64,000 nucleotides of DNA from Gentiana macrophylla (taxonomy: Eukaryota; Streptophyta; Magnoliopsida; Gentianales; Gentianaceae), in NCBI GenBank assembly GCA_026214975.1, contig CM047810.1, positions 34,572,498-34,636,497 of the forward strand, given 5' to 3'. The notes under the pieces are model-generated. The model was not told where the DNA came from. It did not search any database and worked only from the letters and a program-made list of their open reading frames with translations. Position numbers and translations under genes: made by a program. This document shows positions 37,679 to 49,158 of the stretch, one piece after another. Numbering within the stretch: the first letter of the stretch is position 1; each line of letters opens with the position of its first letter.

Positions 37679-37945
37679 TGAGTGAGTTTATGGTGGTGCT
37701 AGGGTTTGTGGAAAGTACAAGAGAAATGAAGGACGTGCGTACAGGAGAAATGAAGGACGTGCGTAAGGCGGAACTGTTGTGAATGATGAAGTATTAGTGG
37801 TTGATAGAGGCAGAGTGTTAGTTCTGAAAATCGGAATCTAAGTAGAGGTCAGAATTGGTGTGGAGGTGACCGGCTGTGCACTGGTGATGGGCGTGGTAGG
37901 TGTACTAGTAGTCATCTTGACAGCCACCTACTGGCTCCGATACCA

Positions 37946-38118
37946 AGATCGAAAATTAGGAGTGAATGTTTCTCATTAAATGATTCATTCAATTGTCCAC
38001 ATTGACTGTATACATAATATATATGTGATCCAAAAACTAGGATATAGCAACCACATCCTATCACAGTATGCCACATGGCACAATGTAATATAAATATATT
38101 TAACTCTATTTCTCAACA
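37946..38118 (-). repeat. 5' LTR of the minus-strand copia
   Basis: About 173 bp, beginning TGTTGAGAAATAGAG at 38118 (minus strand) and ending just before the primer-binding site TGGTATCGGAGCC. It sits 3 bp from the start of the Tekay 5' LTR. Confidence 0.7.
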
Positions 38119-38333
38119 AGGTGTGATACCCTAACAATTTTAGAGATTGCAAGTGCTTAATTCTCAAGTTTTAAAAGGTAAGGAAAACCGTATCAGTTGG
38201 ATCATTTTATTCCATGTATTATTATTTGATGCTTTTCTATAATTTTTATTTCACACTTAGACAACACATTTTATAAGTGTACAGGGTATATATCTTTTAT
38301 CTGCGAGAACGGATATGTTGCTTTAGTGATATA

Positions 38334-38334
<1 letters not shown>

Positions 38335-38391
<57 letters not shown>
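38335..38391. repeat. TA microsatellite in the Tekay 5' LTR
   Basis: About 28 TA units. The matching site in the 3' LTR (47624-47671) has a shorter TA array, so the repeat varies between the two LTRs. Confidence 0.9.
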
Positions 38392-38394
<3 letters not shown>

Positions 38395-38582
38395 GAAAAG
38401 AGTATGGAAAATGATTAAAGCACATAAATTTTGTACTTTTATCTCCGAAAATTGCAAATTGTGGTCCAAAACTTTTGTGTTTTTTTGTTTGTTTGTTTTT
38501 GTTTCTTAATTATAAAGGCATGGCCAAAAAATGTTCGGGGGATGTGATCGGGGGACACCATCGGTGCCTCCATCACCATCCA

Positions 38583-38723
38583 ATGTTCGTGACTGGAGAT
38601 AACTCTCTTCAGTTATTCCTGGGATGGGAGGGAGTAGGTCTTACTTCATATTTGTTAATTCATTTCTGGTTTACACGACTTCAGGCAGATAATGCAGCTA
38701 TAAAAGCTATGCTTGTCAATCGA
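38583..38723 (+). pseudogene. nad5: Mitochondrial nad5 fragment (NUMT) inside the Tekay 5' LTR
   Basis: Forty-seven codons stay open and read [20 protein letters not shown], then [20 protein letters not shown] and AMLVNR. This is the highly conserved part of NADH dehydrogenase subunit 5 of plant mitochondria, with only a few changes such as Ala to Thr and Lys to Asn. Both ends switch abruptly to unrelated DNA (GTTTCATTTACACC after 38723). The nuclear copy is too short to function. Confidence 0.88.
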
Positions 38724-38840
38724 TGTTTCATTTACACCGGAGGTTACATCTCGTGGTGACCGTGCTGTGATGGCCAACCTTGTGAAGCTATACCGGGATT
38801 CTCGTCTTGGAAAGAGGCTTCTAGCATATGAGACTGCAAG
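38724..38840 (+). other. Unidentified coding-like fragment next to the nad5 piece
   Basis: From 38731 an open stretch reads [18 protein letters not shown], then [16 protein letters not shown], before LTR sequence resumes at GACTGCAAGGTAG. Composition and charge pattern are protein-like, unlike the LTR. It is absent from the 3' LTR, so it belongs to the same filler as nad5. I do not recognise the source gene. Confidence 0.45.
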
Positions 38841-39665
38841 GTAGAAAATTTTGTTGTAATTAACTAACAGGGAACTTTATTTTCCCATATGGTCCTTCAC
38901 GAAAGTGCCGGTACATGTATGTATTCTTTTTAAGATATTCTCTCTCAGATTTTTGATGTTTTTGAAAAGAATTTTCATTTGATACATTTTACATGTAATT
39001 GTCAGTTCTTGTTACTGACAGTCGTATATATTATAGTTGCAAGAATTTTACGGTCAGAAACATTGATTCAAACATCAAGGATAAATTATGACACTAATAA
39101 GGAATAACAAATGTGACGGTTCGTGGTTAAGTATGATATTAGACAGAGCAGTGAATCCTCGAGGGTCGCCGGCACTAATTTCCCTGCTACGGGCTATACT
39201 AGTGAGAAAAGGCCGGAGCTGGTCAATTTCCCTGTTCACGGGCGATAATAGTGAACATCCGGTCTGCTACATATGTTAGTTTCCCTTCTCACGGGTTATA
39301 ATAATGAGACGCAATACTCGTGAACCGTTACATGTCATATCAGTATAAGCCTCTCTTAGTAGGCTGAATTTTATGTCATACAGTAAATAACTAAATAGCC
39401 ATACTCTGTTTACATTAGACTCATTCATCTCTGCACAATATTAATTTATATATTTTCAGCATTGGTTTTGGTAGTTTTTTAAACTATGTTAATTGCTTTA
39501 TACAAACATTCATATTTTCTTTTAACTCAAAAGTGAACTCTGGCGTGTTTGCCCAGTGACTACCTTAGTTCTCATTTGATGCATTTTTCCTTACAGAGCA
39601 ATTGTGCTCACCCCTTACCTCTACCATGTTTTTCAGATGAGTGTCATAGTCTCAGTGCGGAGGAG

Positions 39666-41507
39666 TGTTAGGTGTGATGCCCGAAAGACAATTTTTGTAA
39701 TTGTTTTATTTAATAAATGAAATGATATTATTATTCATATTTATAATTCTCATATTCACCGATGTGACAATAGTATTTACACTACAAAAAACCCTAAAGT
39801 ATAGCGTTTATGTAATCACTTAACTCAGTGTATGGGATATACACGGGAGGATTGAGTTAGTGGAGATGTACTTAAAATACAATTAGCCCGTAGTGAAGTT
39901 AATCGAGAGTATCGGGTCTCTCCTTTAACGTACTATTAATGCGCCCAGAACACAATAGGTGTGATTGTCTTAACCGGACTTTCGGTTAAGAGAACCTAGT
40001 GGGGCATTTATATATGATAGATATATCATATAGAATCGACCGATTTGATTAGAGTTCACGATATAATTCCGTAATCGAGAAGTCTTATCGAATCAATCGA
40101 TGATCATATTTATGGATATATCTTAATCTCCGAGGTGATCACGATCAAACCGCTTGAGTCGAGATGAGGTTTGACTTGACGGTTAAGGATTACACTAAGT
40201 CTGTGATCCGAATTACCCCATCTTGGCATTGTCTTTGGATTGAGTGAGTAGTCCGTGTTTATCACGGATCACGAATCCATTCCTTCCATTTATGGAAGTA
40301 GATAGACGATTCTCTTATTTGTTAATCCTAGAAACCGATCGATCGCATGCGAGTTCATATTACACCGATTAGCTACCAAAGGAGTTGTATGAATTAATTG
40401 ATCACTAGGGGTTAATGGTAAATAAGGATAAGAGGTTCTAAAAAGGGTTAACGGTAACTTCTCGATTTAGAATGAATAGTCTATGGAGGATTAATCCATA
40501 TGTAATGATTATATCAATGGACGCTTATTATAATTCTCGTGAGGAGATAAATATAATCTTATAATCGGAGGAGTGCAGTCACGGGATTATGGTGGCATAT
40601 TCATGTGATTGATTTATCGAATATAATTATTATGTTAAGTAAGATAATTATTTATTTGATTTATCGGAGTCATTGATTATTAGTCCATGGTCCCCGACGT
40701 GCCTCCAATATAGCATAGCTATTCTCGGACGTCGAATCCTAATAATATTAATTTAGTTCTTATTAAAATTTAATTAAAACAATATGTGAATTAATTGTTT
40801 AGTGGACTATTAAATTAGTTGGGCAAAATAATTAAATATGTGAACAAGACATTTTTCATAATCTTGGCCCAATTTAGTGTGTTAGTTGAAATTATTGTGA
40901 CTAGGTCACAAATAAGAATTCCCCCCCCCCCCCCCTCATGTATTATGGAACAAGAAATTGTTTTCTTGTGTGTTAATAAGACATGTGCACAAAATATTTA
41001 TTGGATAAATATTTATGGTAAGAAATAAAGATAAATATTATTCTAGATTTGTTCTAGAATTTTATGAGATTATCTTTTATTTATTGGATTTATTTATTTG
41101 CAAAATAAAATCCTTGGAGGACAATGATTACTCTCACATATAAAGAGAGTTCTCCCAAGCCTTACACAGACACATAATTTCGAATTCACCTCTTAGAGAG
41201 GAGAAGAATAAAATTCGGCCAAGGGGGGAAAGGAGGAAAATCTTGGAGGTTTTTCCAGGTAGCATATCGGAAGGATTCGAGACGAGGATTTCCTTCCACC
41301 GGGAGTTGCTTGGATCACACGTACGGAAGATCGTGGTGCTCTTCATACAATCTTTTAATCTTTCTATTGCGGTTCTTCTACTTGGATTTTGAGATCCAAG
41401 AGGTATGTTCTACAACCCCCTTGTAGAGTAGATCTAGTTATTTTATTACGTGTAATTTATAGATCTAGATCCTTAAATCGCTTCCGTTGCGGATGATATA
41501 ACAAATA
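39666..41507 (+). mobile_element. Solo LTR, second copy of the 30553 family, target duplication AGGAG
   Basis: It starts TGTTAGGTGTGATGCCCG and ends GATGATATAACAAATA, where the sister copy has TTACTAACA in the last bases. AGGAG flanks it (39661-39665 and 41508-41512). Removing it restores GTGCGG-AGGAG-GATAATAG, matching GTGCAG-AGAAG-GATAATAG in the Tekay 3' LTR (about 48625), an empty-site proof. A 15-16 nt C run sits near 40921. Confidence 0.88.
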
Positions 41508-41843
41508 AGGAGGATAATAGTCTTGCCTACTATTTAAGCTGAATTTAGAGCCCGAGTGGAGCTGTGTGGATTTATAGTCTTCTAGTTGATGGAGATGATA
41601 ATAATATTTTGAGAGTTCTATTTATGTTTGGACTTAAATTATATCTTGTTTTGGACTTGATGGATTGTGATGTAATAATTGGGATTAGACCCGAGAATTT
41701 GATTTCCTATCTTTTAAGCTTCCACATTTTTTTTAATATAGTAGCTAAGTACGAGGCTTCGTGTCCCGAGATTCTATCTTGAGACATGGCCGAACGATTC
41801 GTTTCCCAAAAAATACGTAGTTTTTGGGACAGGTCGTTACAGG

Positions 41844-41861
41844 TGGTATCAGAGCCAGGTT
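41844..41861 (+). other. Primer-binding site of the Tekay element
   Basis: TGGTATCAGAGCCAGGTT is complementary to the 3' end of plant initiator tRNA-Met, the usual primer for Tekay chromoviruses. It starts two bases after the LTR. Confidence 0.85.
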
Positions 41862-42026
41862 AATAGGAAATAAGTTGAGACAATTAGGTTTGAGTTATTC
41901 TAAGATATAATCCATAAGAATTGATTTTTAGGATTTCGTTAGGTCTTTGATTTCTTACTGAGTGCTAATCTTTATTTGTAGTAAGTTTGATTTCCACCTT
42001 TGTTTTGACCTTTCTATTTTGTATAG

Positions 42027-43520
42027 ATGTCGCAAGGAAGTAATTCCAACGAAAGTCATGCTAACAACACGCCGCCTTTGGTTGATGACCATCAAAATGT
42101 TCCATCAGTTATAGCCCCGGTACCGCCAGAAGATCTTAACGCTGCTCTTTACACATTCATTCAGCAGCAGCAACAACAACCTCAGCCAAAACCCCAGCCC
42201 AAAGGTCCGACAAATTGGTTTTTAAAGTTGCAGTAGGCTAGAACAACAAAGTTTGATGGTAAGGCTGATCCGATGGCTACAGAAAAATGGGTGAAGAGAA
42301 TGAAGACATTTTTTGAGGCTATGGATGTACCTCAAGGGAAATGGGTCAGTGTTGCTGTAGGGTTTCTTGTTGATCGGGCAAAGAATTGGTTTGAGACAAT
42401 CATGGCTACCTATATGGCGGGTGGACAGACACTAGAGTGGTCAAAGTTCAAGGACTTGTTTGATCAAGCATATTTTCCATCGACTATTAGGGCTCAAAAG
42501 CAAAGGGAGTTTTATAATTTGAAGCAGTTAAATATGACTGTGCTAGAATACACTAATATGCTGAGAAGTTGGTTCAATTTGTTCCTACTATCATGAGAGG
42601 TGAGGCAGCTAAGATGGAAAGGTATGAAGCATGACTCAACCATGTTATACCAGTGTCATTTGCTAGTGCCAAATTCGATTCTTATCAGGAGATTTTTTAG
42701 CGTGCTCTCAAGGCAAAAAGTGTTCTTAAGAAGGCTCAACCTCATGTTGGTTCATCAGGAGTGAAGAGAAGCTGGGAGGCCGCTCATAAGGGTAATTCAA
42801 TAGCTCCTCCAGGAAGCAAGAAGCCAGCAATTGATCGGCAAAAGTTTCCTCAGTGCTCGAATTGTCACCGCTAGGGGTGTACACGGTTCGGTTCGGTACG
42901 GTTAATGGCCTTACCGAAACCAAACCAAAATTTTTGGTTAATTGAAATTCGATGCCGAAACCGAACCGTTTGTTCTTGGTAACCGAATTAAACCGAACCA
43001 AAATATCCGGTTTGGTTCGGTTCGGTTAACCAAATATTTAAATAAAAATAACAATTCTATACGGCTATAAACAATTTAGTTTTTATTTGAACTTTTAATT
43101 CGGTTAAAAAATTGTTCGGACATCGGTTCGGTTATATGCAATTTTTCATGAACGCTTATAATATTTTGATTATGAAAACTAGTAATACAAGTTAATTATA
43201 GACATTTTGGTTAAAATTTTCTATTCATAACCGGTCGGTTTTTTATTCGGTTCGGTTACGGATAATTTATAGAGTTATCCGTAACCGAACCGAAAATTTT
43301 GGTTTCTCTATAATACTAACCGAAACCGAACTGAAAGTATTACTAGCCGAGCCGAATTGAACCAAATGATCTCGGTTCGGTTCGGTTTTCAGATAATCCG
43401 TATCCGTGTACACCCCTAGTCACCGCCATCACTTGGGTGAGTGCAAGTATGGCCAGGGAGTATGTCATAAGTGCGGTAAGCCTGGCCATATAGTTTGAGA
43501 TTTCCCGTCACTCAAACAAG
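42027..43520 (+). pseudogene. Tekay gag, interrupted by a MITE
   Basis: It starts MSQGSNSNESHANNTPPL at 42027, with a Gln/Pro-rich stretch, then an in-frame stop near 42234. The capsid domain follows (WVKRMKTFFEAMDVPQGKW, AKNWFETIMATY, FDQAYFPSTIRAQKQREFYN, TVLEYTNMLRSW), then frameshifts and a basic linker. The first zinc-knuckle codons (CSNCHRHHLGEC after excision) are split by a hAT MITE at 42872-43418. The second knuckle CHKCGKPGHIV is followed by TGA where CGA (Arg) is normal, a typical methyl-CpG decay change. Confidence 0.8.
42872..43418. mobile_element. hAT-type MITE inserted in the Tekay gag zinc knuckle
   Basis: The 547-bp element has perfect terminal inverted repeats TAGGGGTGTACACGG / CCGTGTACACCCCTA and an 8-bp target duplication GTCACCGC (42864-42871 and 43419-43426). 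Both are hAT hallmarks. Its interior is built from CGGTTCGGTT-type repeats and their complements near both ends, giving long subterminal foldback potential. No transposase. Confidence 0.93.
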
Positions 43521-43639
43521 TTATATCTGCACCATCTGCTACCCCAGCACCAAATCAGAAGAAAGATAGACCGGTCAATGCTAAGCCATCTACTGCACCA
43601 ACACGAGTTTTCGCTATTGATGTACAACAGGCAATTGAG

Positions 43640-44075
43640 GATGAGGCAGTCGTGACAGGTACCATTACAGTAAATAATTTACCTGCAAAGCTTTATTTCA
43701 TATTGGTGCTTCGCATTCTTTTATGTCTAAAAATTTTTATAGCAAGCTATGGGGTTGTTTGAGCAAGATATGTAAACCTATGTCAGTGTCTACACCTCTA
43801 GGAAAGACAGTATTGGTTAATGAGGTTGTGGGAAATTGTTCACTCCGGGTCGGGAATAAGGAGTTCATGTCAGATTATATGATTTTAGATTTCCTATACC
43901 TAGATATTATCTTAGGAATTGATTGGTTGTCATATAATTATGTTCATCTTGATTGTCGTCGAAAGAGAGTTACTTTCCGTTGCCCAAAAGAGGATGTAAT
44001 GTTTTCCAAGGGGATCTGCCAAGTAAAAGTTCAGTGCCAATCATCTCAGCTATCAAGGCTATGCGATCATTGAAG
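43640..44075 (+). pseudogene. Tekay protease with altered active site
   Basis: The region reads LFHIGASHSFMSKNFYSKLW, where Ty3 proteases have FD(T/I)GASHSF. The catalytic aspartate is replaced by histidine (about 43698-43707). It continues VNEVVGNCSLRVGNKEFMSD, YMILDF, LDIILGIDWLSYNYVHLDCR, the typical GMDWL-type end. A frameshift lies just upstream of the active site. Confidence 0.75.
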
Positions 44076-44194
44076 AAAGGATGCGTTGGTTACATCGTGT
44101 ATGCTATGACTTCAGAAATGAAGGTTGTGAAGCTAAAGGATATTCCTATTGTGATTAATTTCCCGATGTTTTTCTGGAAGAGCTGCCGGGACCT

Positions 44195-45504
44195 ATGACA
44201 GATCGTGAGATAGAATTTGAAATTAATTTAGTTCCGGGGGCAACACCAATTTCAAAGAAACCTTACCGGATGGCCCCAGCTGAGTTAAAAGAATTGAAAG
44301 AACAGCTGCAAGATATGATAGAAAGAGGAATCATTCGACCAAGTGTCTCTCCTCGGGGGGGCTCCAGTTCTATTCGTGAAGAAGAAAGATGGAACTTTGC
44401 GGATGTGTATTGACTATAGGGCCACCGTGAAAAACAAGTACCCACTGCCAAGAATAGATGATTTGTTTGACCAGCTTCAGGGATCAAGAGTTTATTCTAA
44501 GATTGATCTAAGATCTGGGTATCATCAGTTAAGGATTCGAAAAGAGGATATACCCAAGAGTGCTTTTCAGACTAGATATGGCATTTTGAATTCGTGGTGA
44601 TGCCATTTGGTTTGACTAATGAACCTGCTGCTTTTATGGACTTAATGAACAGAGTTTTCAGTCCATGCCTTGATAAGTTTGTAGTGGTGTTTATAGATGA
44701 TATCCTTATTTACTCAATGAGTGAGAAAGAGCATGCAGATCATCTAAGGATAGTTCTTCAAACTTTAAGGGAAAAAGAACTTTATGCAAAATTCAGTAAG
44801 TGCGAATTCTGGTTGAATAAAGTTACTTTCCTTGGATATGTCATATCTGGGGACGGAATTTCAATGGATCCTGCCAAAGTTGAAGCTATAGTTAATTGGC
44901 CAAGACCAACTAATGTCCCAGAGGTTCGAAGCTTTCTGGGTTTAGTGGGTTATTACCGCAAGTTTGTTGATGGATTTTCTCTTCTGGCTGCACCTTTACA
45001 CACACGGAAGAATATGAAGTTTCTTTGGAATGAGGATTGTGAAAAATCATTTCAAGAGTTAAAGAGGAGATTGGTGTCAGCGCCTATCCTCACACTACCC
45101 ACCCCTAATGCAGATTATGAGATTTACAGTGATGCTTCAAAGCAAGGCCTTGGATGTGTCCTTATGCAAAAAGGTAGAGTAATTGCTTATGCATCACGAC
45201 AGTTAAAGCCGTATGAGAAAAATAATCCTACACATGACCTTGAATTGGATGCTGTCATTTTTGCTTTAAAGATTTGGCGACACTATCTCTATGGTGTCTC
45301 ATGTAAGATATTTACCTATCATCAAAGTCTTAAATATATTTTCACTTAGAAAGAACTAAATTTGAGGCAAAGGCGTTGGCTAGAGTACATCAAGGATTAT
45401 GATATATCGATCCAGTATCATCCAGGAAAAGAAAATTTGGTAGCAGACACATTGAGTAGAATGTCAATGTCTGAGACAGTTGCAGTATTATCTGTTCAGC
45501 AGTA
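44195..45504 (+). pseudogene. Tekay reverse transcriptase and RNase H
   Basis: The RT reads [20 protein letters not shown], then [60 protein letters not shown] and the intact catalytic [12 protein letters not shown] (44594 frame). RNase H follows with [31 protein letters not shown] and [20 protein letters not shown]. Frameshifts occur at a run of eight Gs near 44355 and near 44598, and an in-frame TAG near 45349. RT keeps its key residues but cannot be read through. Confidence 0.88.
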
Positions 45505-45541
45505 GTTAGTTTTAGATTTTGATCGTCTTCAAATCGAGGTT

Positions 45542-46500
45542 GTGAAACATGGTTTAGAAGCATTTGTAGCATCATTGACGGCACATCCTACACTTATTGA
45601 CTGGATCAAAGAAGCACAGGTTAATGACCCTTTTCTTCAGAAAAAGAAGTTGAAGGTAACAAGTGATTCAGATTTTCAGATTAGAGCGGATGGGTCTGTA
45701 TTGTACCGGAATCGCTTATGTGTGCCGGAAGTATTGGATCTTAAGACAGAGATTATGGACGAGGCTCGTCATCTAGGCTTTGCTATCCATCCGGGTAGTA
45801 ACAAAATGTATAAGGACTTGAAAGGCCATTATTGGTGGAGAATGATGAAAAGGGACATAGTAGAGTATGTGGAAAAATGTTCCACTTGTCAACAAGTTAA
45901 AGCTGAGCATCAACGTCCAGCAGGTTTGCTTAAGCCATTGGAAATCCCAATTTGAAAATGGGAACACATAACCATAGATTTATTACGGGCCTTCCAAAGG
46001 TCCTTGGAGGGTTAGACACCATTTGGGTAATAGTTGACCGTTTGACAAAGTCTGCACACTTTTTGGCCATCAAGAGTACAGCTTCCTTGGATAAGTTGGC
46101 AGAGTTATATATCAAGGAAGTAATTCGTCTTCATGGTGTTCTGGTTTCAATAGTTTCCGACAGAGATCCCAGGTTTGCATCACGTTTCAGGGAGAGTCTT
46201 CAGAAGGCGATGGGAACGAAGTTAAGTCTAAGCACAGCTTTTCATCCACAAATAGATGGTCAATCCGAAAGGATGATTCAGACGCTTGAAGATATGCTTT
46301 GAGCTTGTGTTCTTGAATGTAAAGGAAGGTGGAATGACTATTTGACCTTGGCAGAATTCGCGTATAATAACAGTTACCACTCAAGTATAGGCATGGCACC
46401 ATTAGAAGCACTTTATGGACATAAATGTCGTTCACCATTGTATTAGGACGAGGTTGGACAAAATTAATTCTTGGACCCCAACTTGTACAAGAAACCATTG
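45542..46500 (+). pseudogene. Tekay integrase core
   Basis: The zinc-binding HHCC part is near HLGFAIHPGSNKMYKDLKGH and CSTCQQVKAEHQRP. The DDE core follows: ITIDFITGLPK-like text preceded by a stop at 45954, VDRLTKSAHFLAIKSTASL, VSDRDPRFASRFRESLQKAM and FHPQIDGQSERMIQTLEDML (His-Pro-Gln, Glu). Stops at 45954, 46302 and 46445 break the frame. The DDE residues themselves are visible. Confidence 0.85.
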
Positions 46501-46604
46501 ATAAGATCTCCATTGTGAAACAAAATTTAAAAGCAGCTCAGGATCGACAAAAGAGTTGGGCTGATTCAAAACGGAGACCTCTTTAGTTTGACGTTGGTGA
46601 AAAG

Positions 46605-47045
46605 GTGTACCTTAAAGTCTCTCCAACAAAAGGAGTCAAGAGATTTGGTCAACGAGGAAAGTTAAGTCCGAGGTATGTGGGCCCTTTTGAAATCCAAGCA
46701 AAGGTCGGGGAGATGGCATATCGCCTACAATTGCCTTCCAGTCTATCCAAGGTCCACAATGTTTTCCATGTTTCTATGTTACGTAAGTGTTTGTTTGATC
46801 CAGAGCTTGCAATTGAGATAGAACCAGGGTTGCTTCGGGATGATTTGACGTATGAGGAGAGACATGTTCGTATTCTTAAGCGTAAGGAACAAGAAAATGA
46901 TGGGCATATGACTTCTCTTGTCAAGATCTTGTGGTCAAACCACACCGAAAATGAAGCCACATGGGAATCCGAGGAGGAAATGCAGACAAAGTACCCTCAA
47001 TTCTTCGGAAGTTCAGGTATGACAAGTTTTGAGGACGAAACTTTT
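46605..47045 (+). pseudogene. Tekay integrase C-terminus with chromodomain
   Basis: The open frame has the GPY/F-type motif LSPRYVGPFEIQAKVGEMAY, RLQLPSSLSKVHNVFHVSML, then the chromodomain-like tail HVRILKRKEQENDGHMTSLV, KILWSNHTENEATWESEEEM and YPQFFG. Such tails define Tekay/Del chromoviruses and are thought to steer integration to heterochromatin. Confidence 0.85.
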
Positions 47046-47410
47046 ATAAAGAAGAGTGAATGTAATATTAACAAAAAAAAAAAAAGTACTGAAACGTTTG
47101 GAGCAAATCTCCATTAATGCCGGTAAAGGAAATGAGGGGACTGATAGTTAATAAGTTGATGGGACATTTTAATGGGACAATTCATCAGCATTTCTATATA
47201 TTGCAATTCCTCAGTTGCATTCTCCCATTTTGTCTAAGTATTCCAATATTTCTTCCAAGAGACTCTTATCAGCCAAGCCATTGAGGAAGCTCATTTAGAT
47301 ATCTACCTTTGGCTCTTTTGGTAAGTAATCATCATTTAGCTTTGCTTTTATTTATAAGTTATATCAATAGCAATTATAGTAATCATAGAGAATCCATGTT
47401 TTTTAGGAGG
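47046..47410 (+). other. Tekay 3' untranslated region and polypurine tract
   Basis: Non-coding DNA between the chromodomain tail and the 3' LTR. A related piece stands alone at 26409-26642. The short purine stretch AGGAGG immediately before the LTR (47405-47410) is the candidate polypurine tract. Confidence 0.65.
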
Positions 47411-47624
47411 TGTGATACCCTAACAATTTTAGAGGTTGCAAGTGTTTAATTCTCAAGTTTTAAAAGGTAAGAAAAACTGTATCAATTGGATCATTTTATT
47501 CAATATATTATTATTTGATGCTTTTCTATAATTTTTATTTCACACTTAGACAACACATTTTATAAAGATCAAGTGTACTGGGCATATATCTTTTATCTGC
47601 GAGAACGGATATGTTGCTTTAGTG

Positions 47625-47672
<48 letters not shown>

Positions 47673-48700
47673 AACCTATATAATTTATATATATTGGATA
47701 TTGGAGAAAGGTTTATGTATAAGGTGTATAAACAGACATTTGCTTTGCCGAATAAGTCATATTTTTAAGGTAAAGAGTAGATGTATGCACAGACTGCAAG
47801 GTAGAAAATTTTGTTGTAATTAACTAATACTGTAGTGAACTATATTTTCCCATATGGTTCTTTACGAAGGTGCTGGTAGTCATGTGTGTATTTTTTTTTA
47901 AGATATTAACACTCAGATTTTTGATGTTTTTGAAAAGAATTTTCATTTGATACATTTTACATGTAATTGTTAGTTCTTGTTACTGACAGTCGTATATACT
48001 ATAGTTGCAAGAATTTTACGGTCAGAAATATTGATTCAAACATCAAGGATAAATTATGACACTAGTAAGGAATAACAAATTTGACGGTTCGTGGTTAGGT
48101 ATGATATTAGATAGAGCAGTGAATCCTCAAGGGTCCCCTGCACTAGTTTTCCTGCTCACGGGCTATAATAATGAGAAAAGGCCGGAGCCGATCAATTTCC
48201 ATGTTCACGGGCGATAATAGTGAACATCCGGTCTGCTACATATATTAGTTTCCCTTCTCACGGGCTATAATAATGAGACGCAATACTCGTGAACCGTTAC
48301 ATGTCAGATCATTATAAGCCTCTCTTAGTAGGCTGAATTTTATGTCATTCAGTAAATAACTAAATAGCCATACTATGTTTACATTACTCATTCATCTCTG
48401 CACAATATTTATTTATTTATTTTCAGCATTGGTTTTGGTAGTTTTTTTAAACTATGTTAATTGTTTTATACAAATATTCATATTTTCTTTTAACTCAAAA
48501 GTGAACTCTGGCGTGTCTGCCCAGTGACTGTCTTAGTTCTCTTTTGATGTATTTTTCCTTACAGAGCAATTGTGCTCACCCCTTACCTCTACCATGTTTT
48601 TCAGATGAGTGTCAGAGTCTCAGTGCAGAGAAGGATAATAGTCTTGCCTACTATTTGAGCTAAGTTTAGAGCCCGAGTGGAGCTCTGTGGATTTATAGTC

Positions 48701-48872
48701 TATTGAAGCACAACTTGCTCCACAAGCCACATGATGTCTCAGCCGCCTCTTTTAGGGTTTTGTATTAAGTCATTTATGTTTTTCCTATTATACCCTTGAT
48801 GTAATAGCTATATATAAACAACTGATTGTAATCCCAAAATCTCAATGAAACACAATGTTTTTCACTCTAATA
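48701..48872 (+). repeat. 5' LTR of the nested copia
   Basis: 172 bp, no difference from the 3' copy as read. Contains a TATATATAAAC TATA-like box (48808-48818). Confidence 0.92.
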
Positions 48873-49026
48873 TGGTATCGGAGCTTTAATCCTTCATCTC
48901 TCATACGCACTCCTCCCATTCCCTGATTCCATCTCCATCGTTTCTTACACAAAAAAAAAAAAAAAAAACACAGACCTGTTTCTTCTCCTCTGTTTTTTTT
49001 TTTTTCTGAACCTGTTGCTTCTTTCA

Positions 49027-49066
<40 letters not shown>

Positions 49067-49158
49067 AGCCGCAGCAATCTATCTCTTTCTTTTCTAAACC
49101 TTATCTGCTACTCTACTCTTCTCACGTACAAAAAAAAAAAACCTAACCCTAAACAGCC
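48873..49158 (+). other. Copia leader with long poly(A) tracts
   Basis: After the primer-binding site the leader contains A runs of about 18 (48951), 37 (49029) and 12 (49130) bases separated by CT-rich text. Long homopolymers here are prone to length errors. Confidence 0.8.

Larger units (their letters stand above)
33169..38118 (-). mobile_element. Ty1/copia retrotransposon, minus strand, 3' LTR truncated
   Basis: On the minus strand the 5' LTR runs from 38118 (TGTTGAGAAATAG) to about 37946. The tRNA-iMet primer-binding site TGGTATCGGAGCC (37945-37933) follows, then gag, protease, integrase, reverse transcriptase and RNase H in copia order. The 3' LTR (33250-33169) keeps only its first 82 bp, with several differences from the 5' copy, and is cut where the Tat-like LTR begins. 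Gag and RNase H frames are long and open. Integrase and reverse transcriptase are broken. Confidence 0.88.
38122..41841 (+). repeat. 5' LTR of the Tekay element (interrupted)
   Basis: It matches 47411-48700 plus 62394-62654 outside the inserts. Parts: LTR start to the TA array (38122-38391), filler absent from the 3' LTR (about 38392-38846), LTR middle (to 39660), solo-LTR insert (39666-41507), LTR end (to 41841). Three subrepeats of a CACGGGYNATAATARTGA-like unit lie at 39183-39308. Confidence 0.85.

Noticed and set aside
38475..38759. A nuclear NADH-dehydrogenase gene
   Set aside because: Only 47 codons match nad5, with abrupt unrelated ends inside an LTR. It is an organelle DNA fragment.
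41503..41507. Solo LTR ending at ATAACA (41503)
   Set aside because: With that end no target duplication exists. Ending at 41507 gives AGGAG on both sides and restores the empty site seen in the other Tekay LTR.
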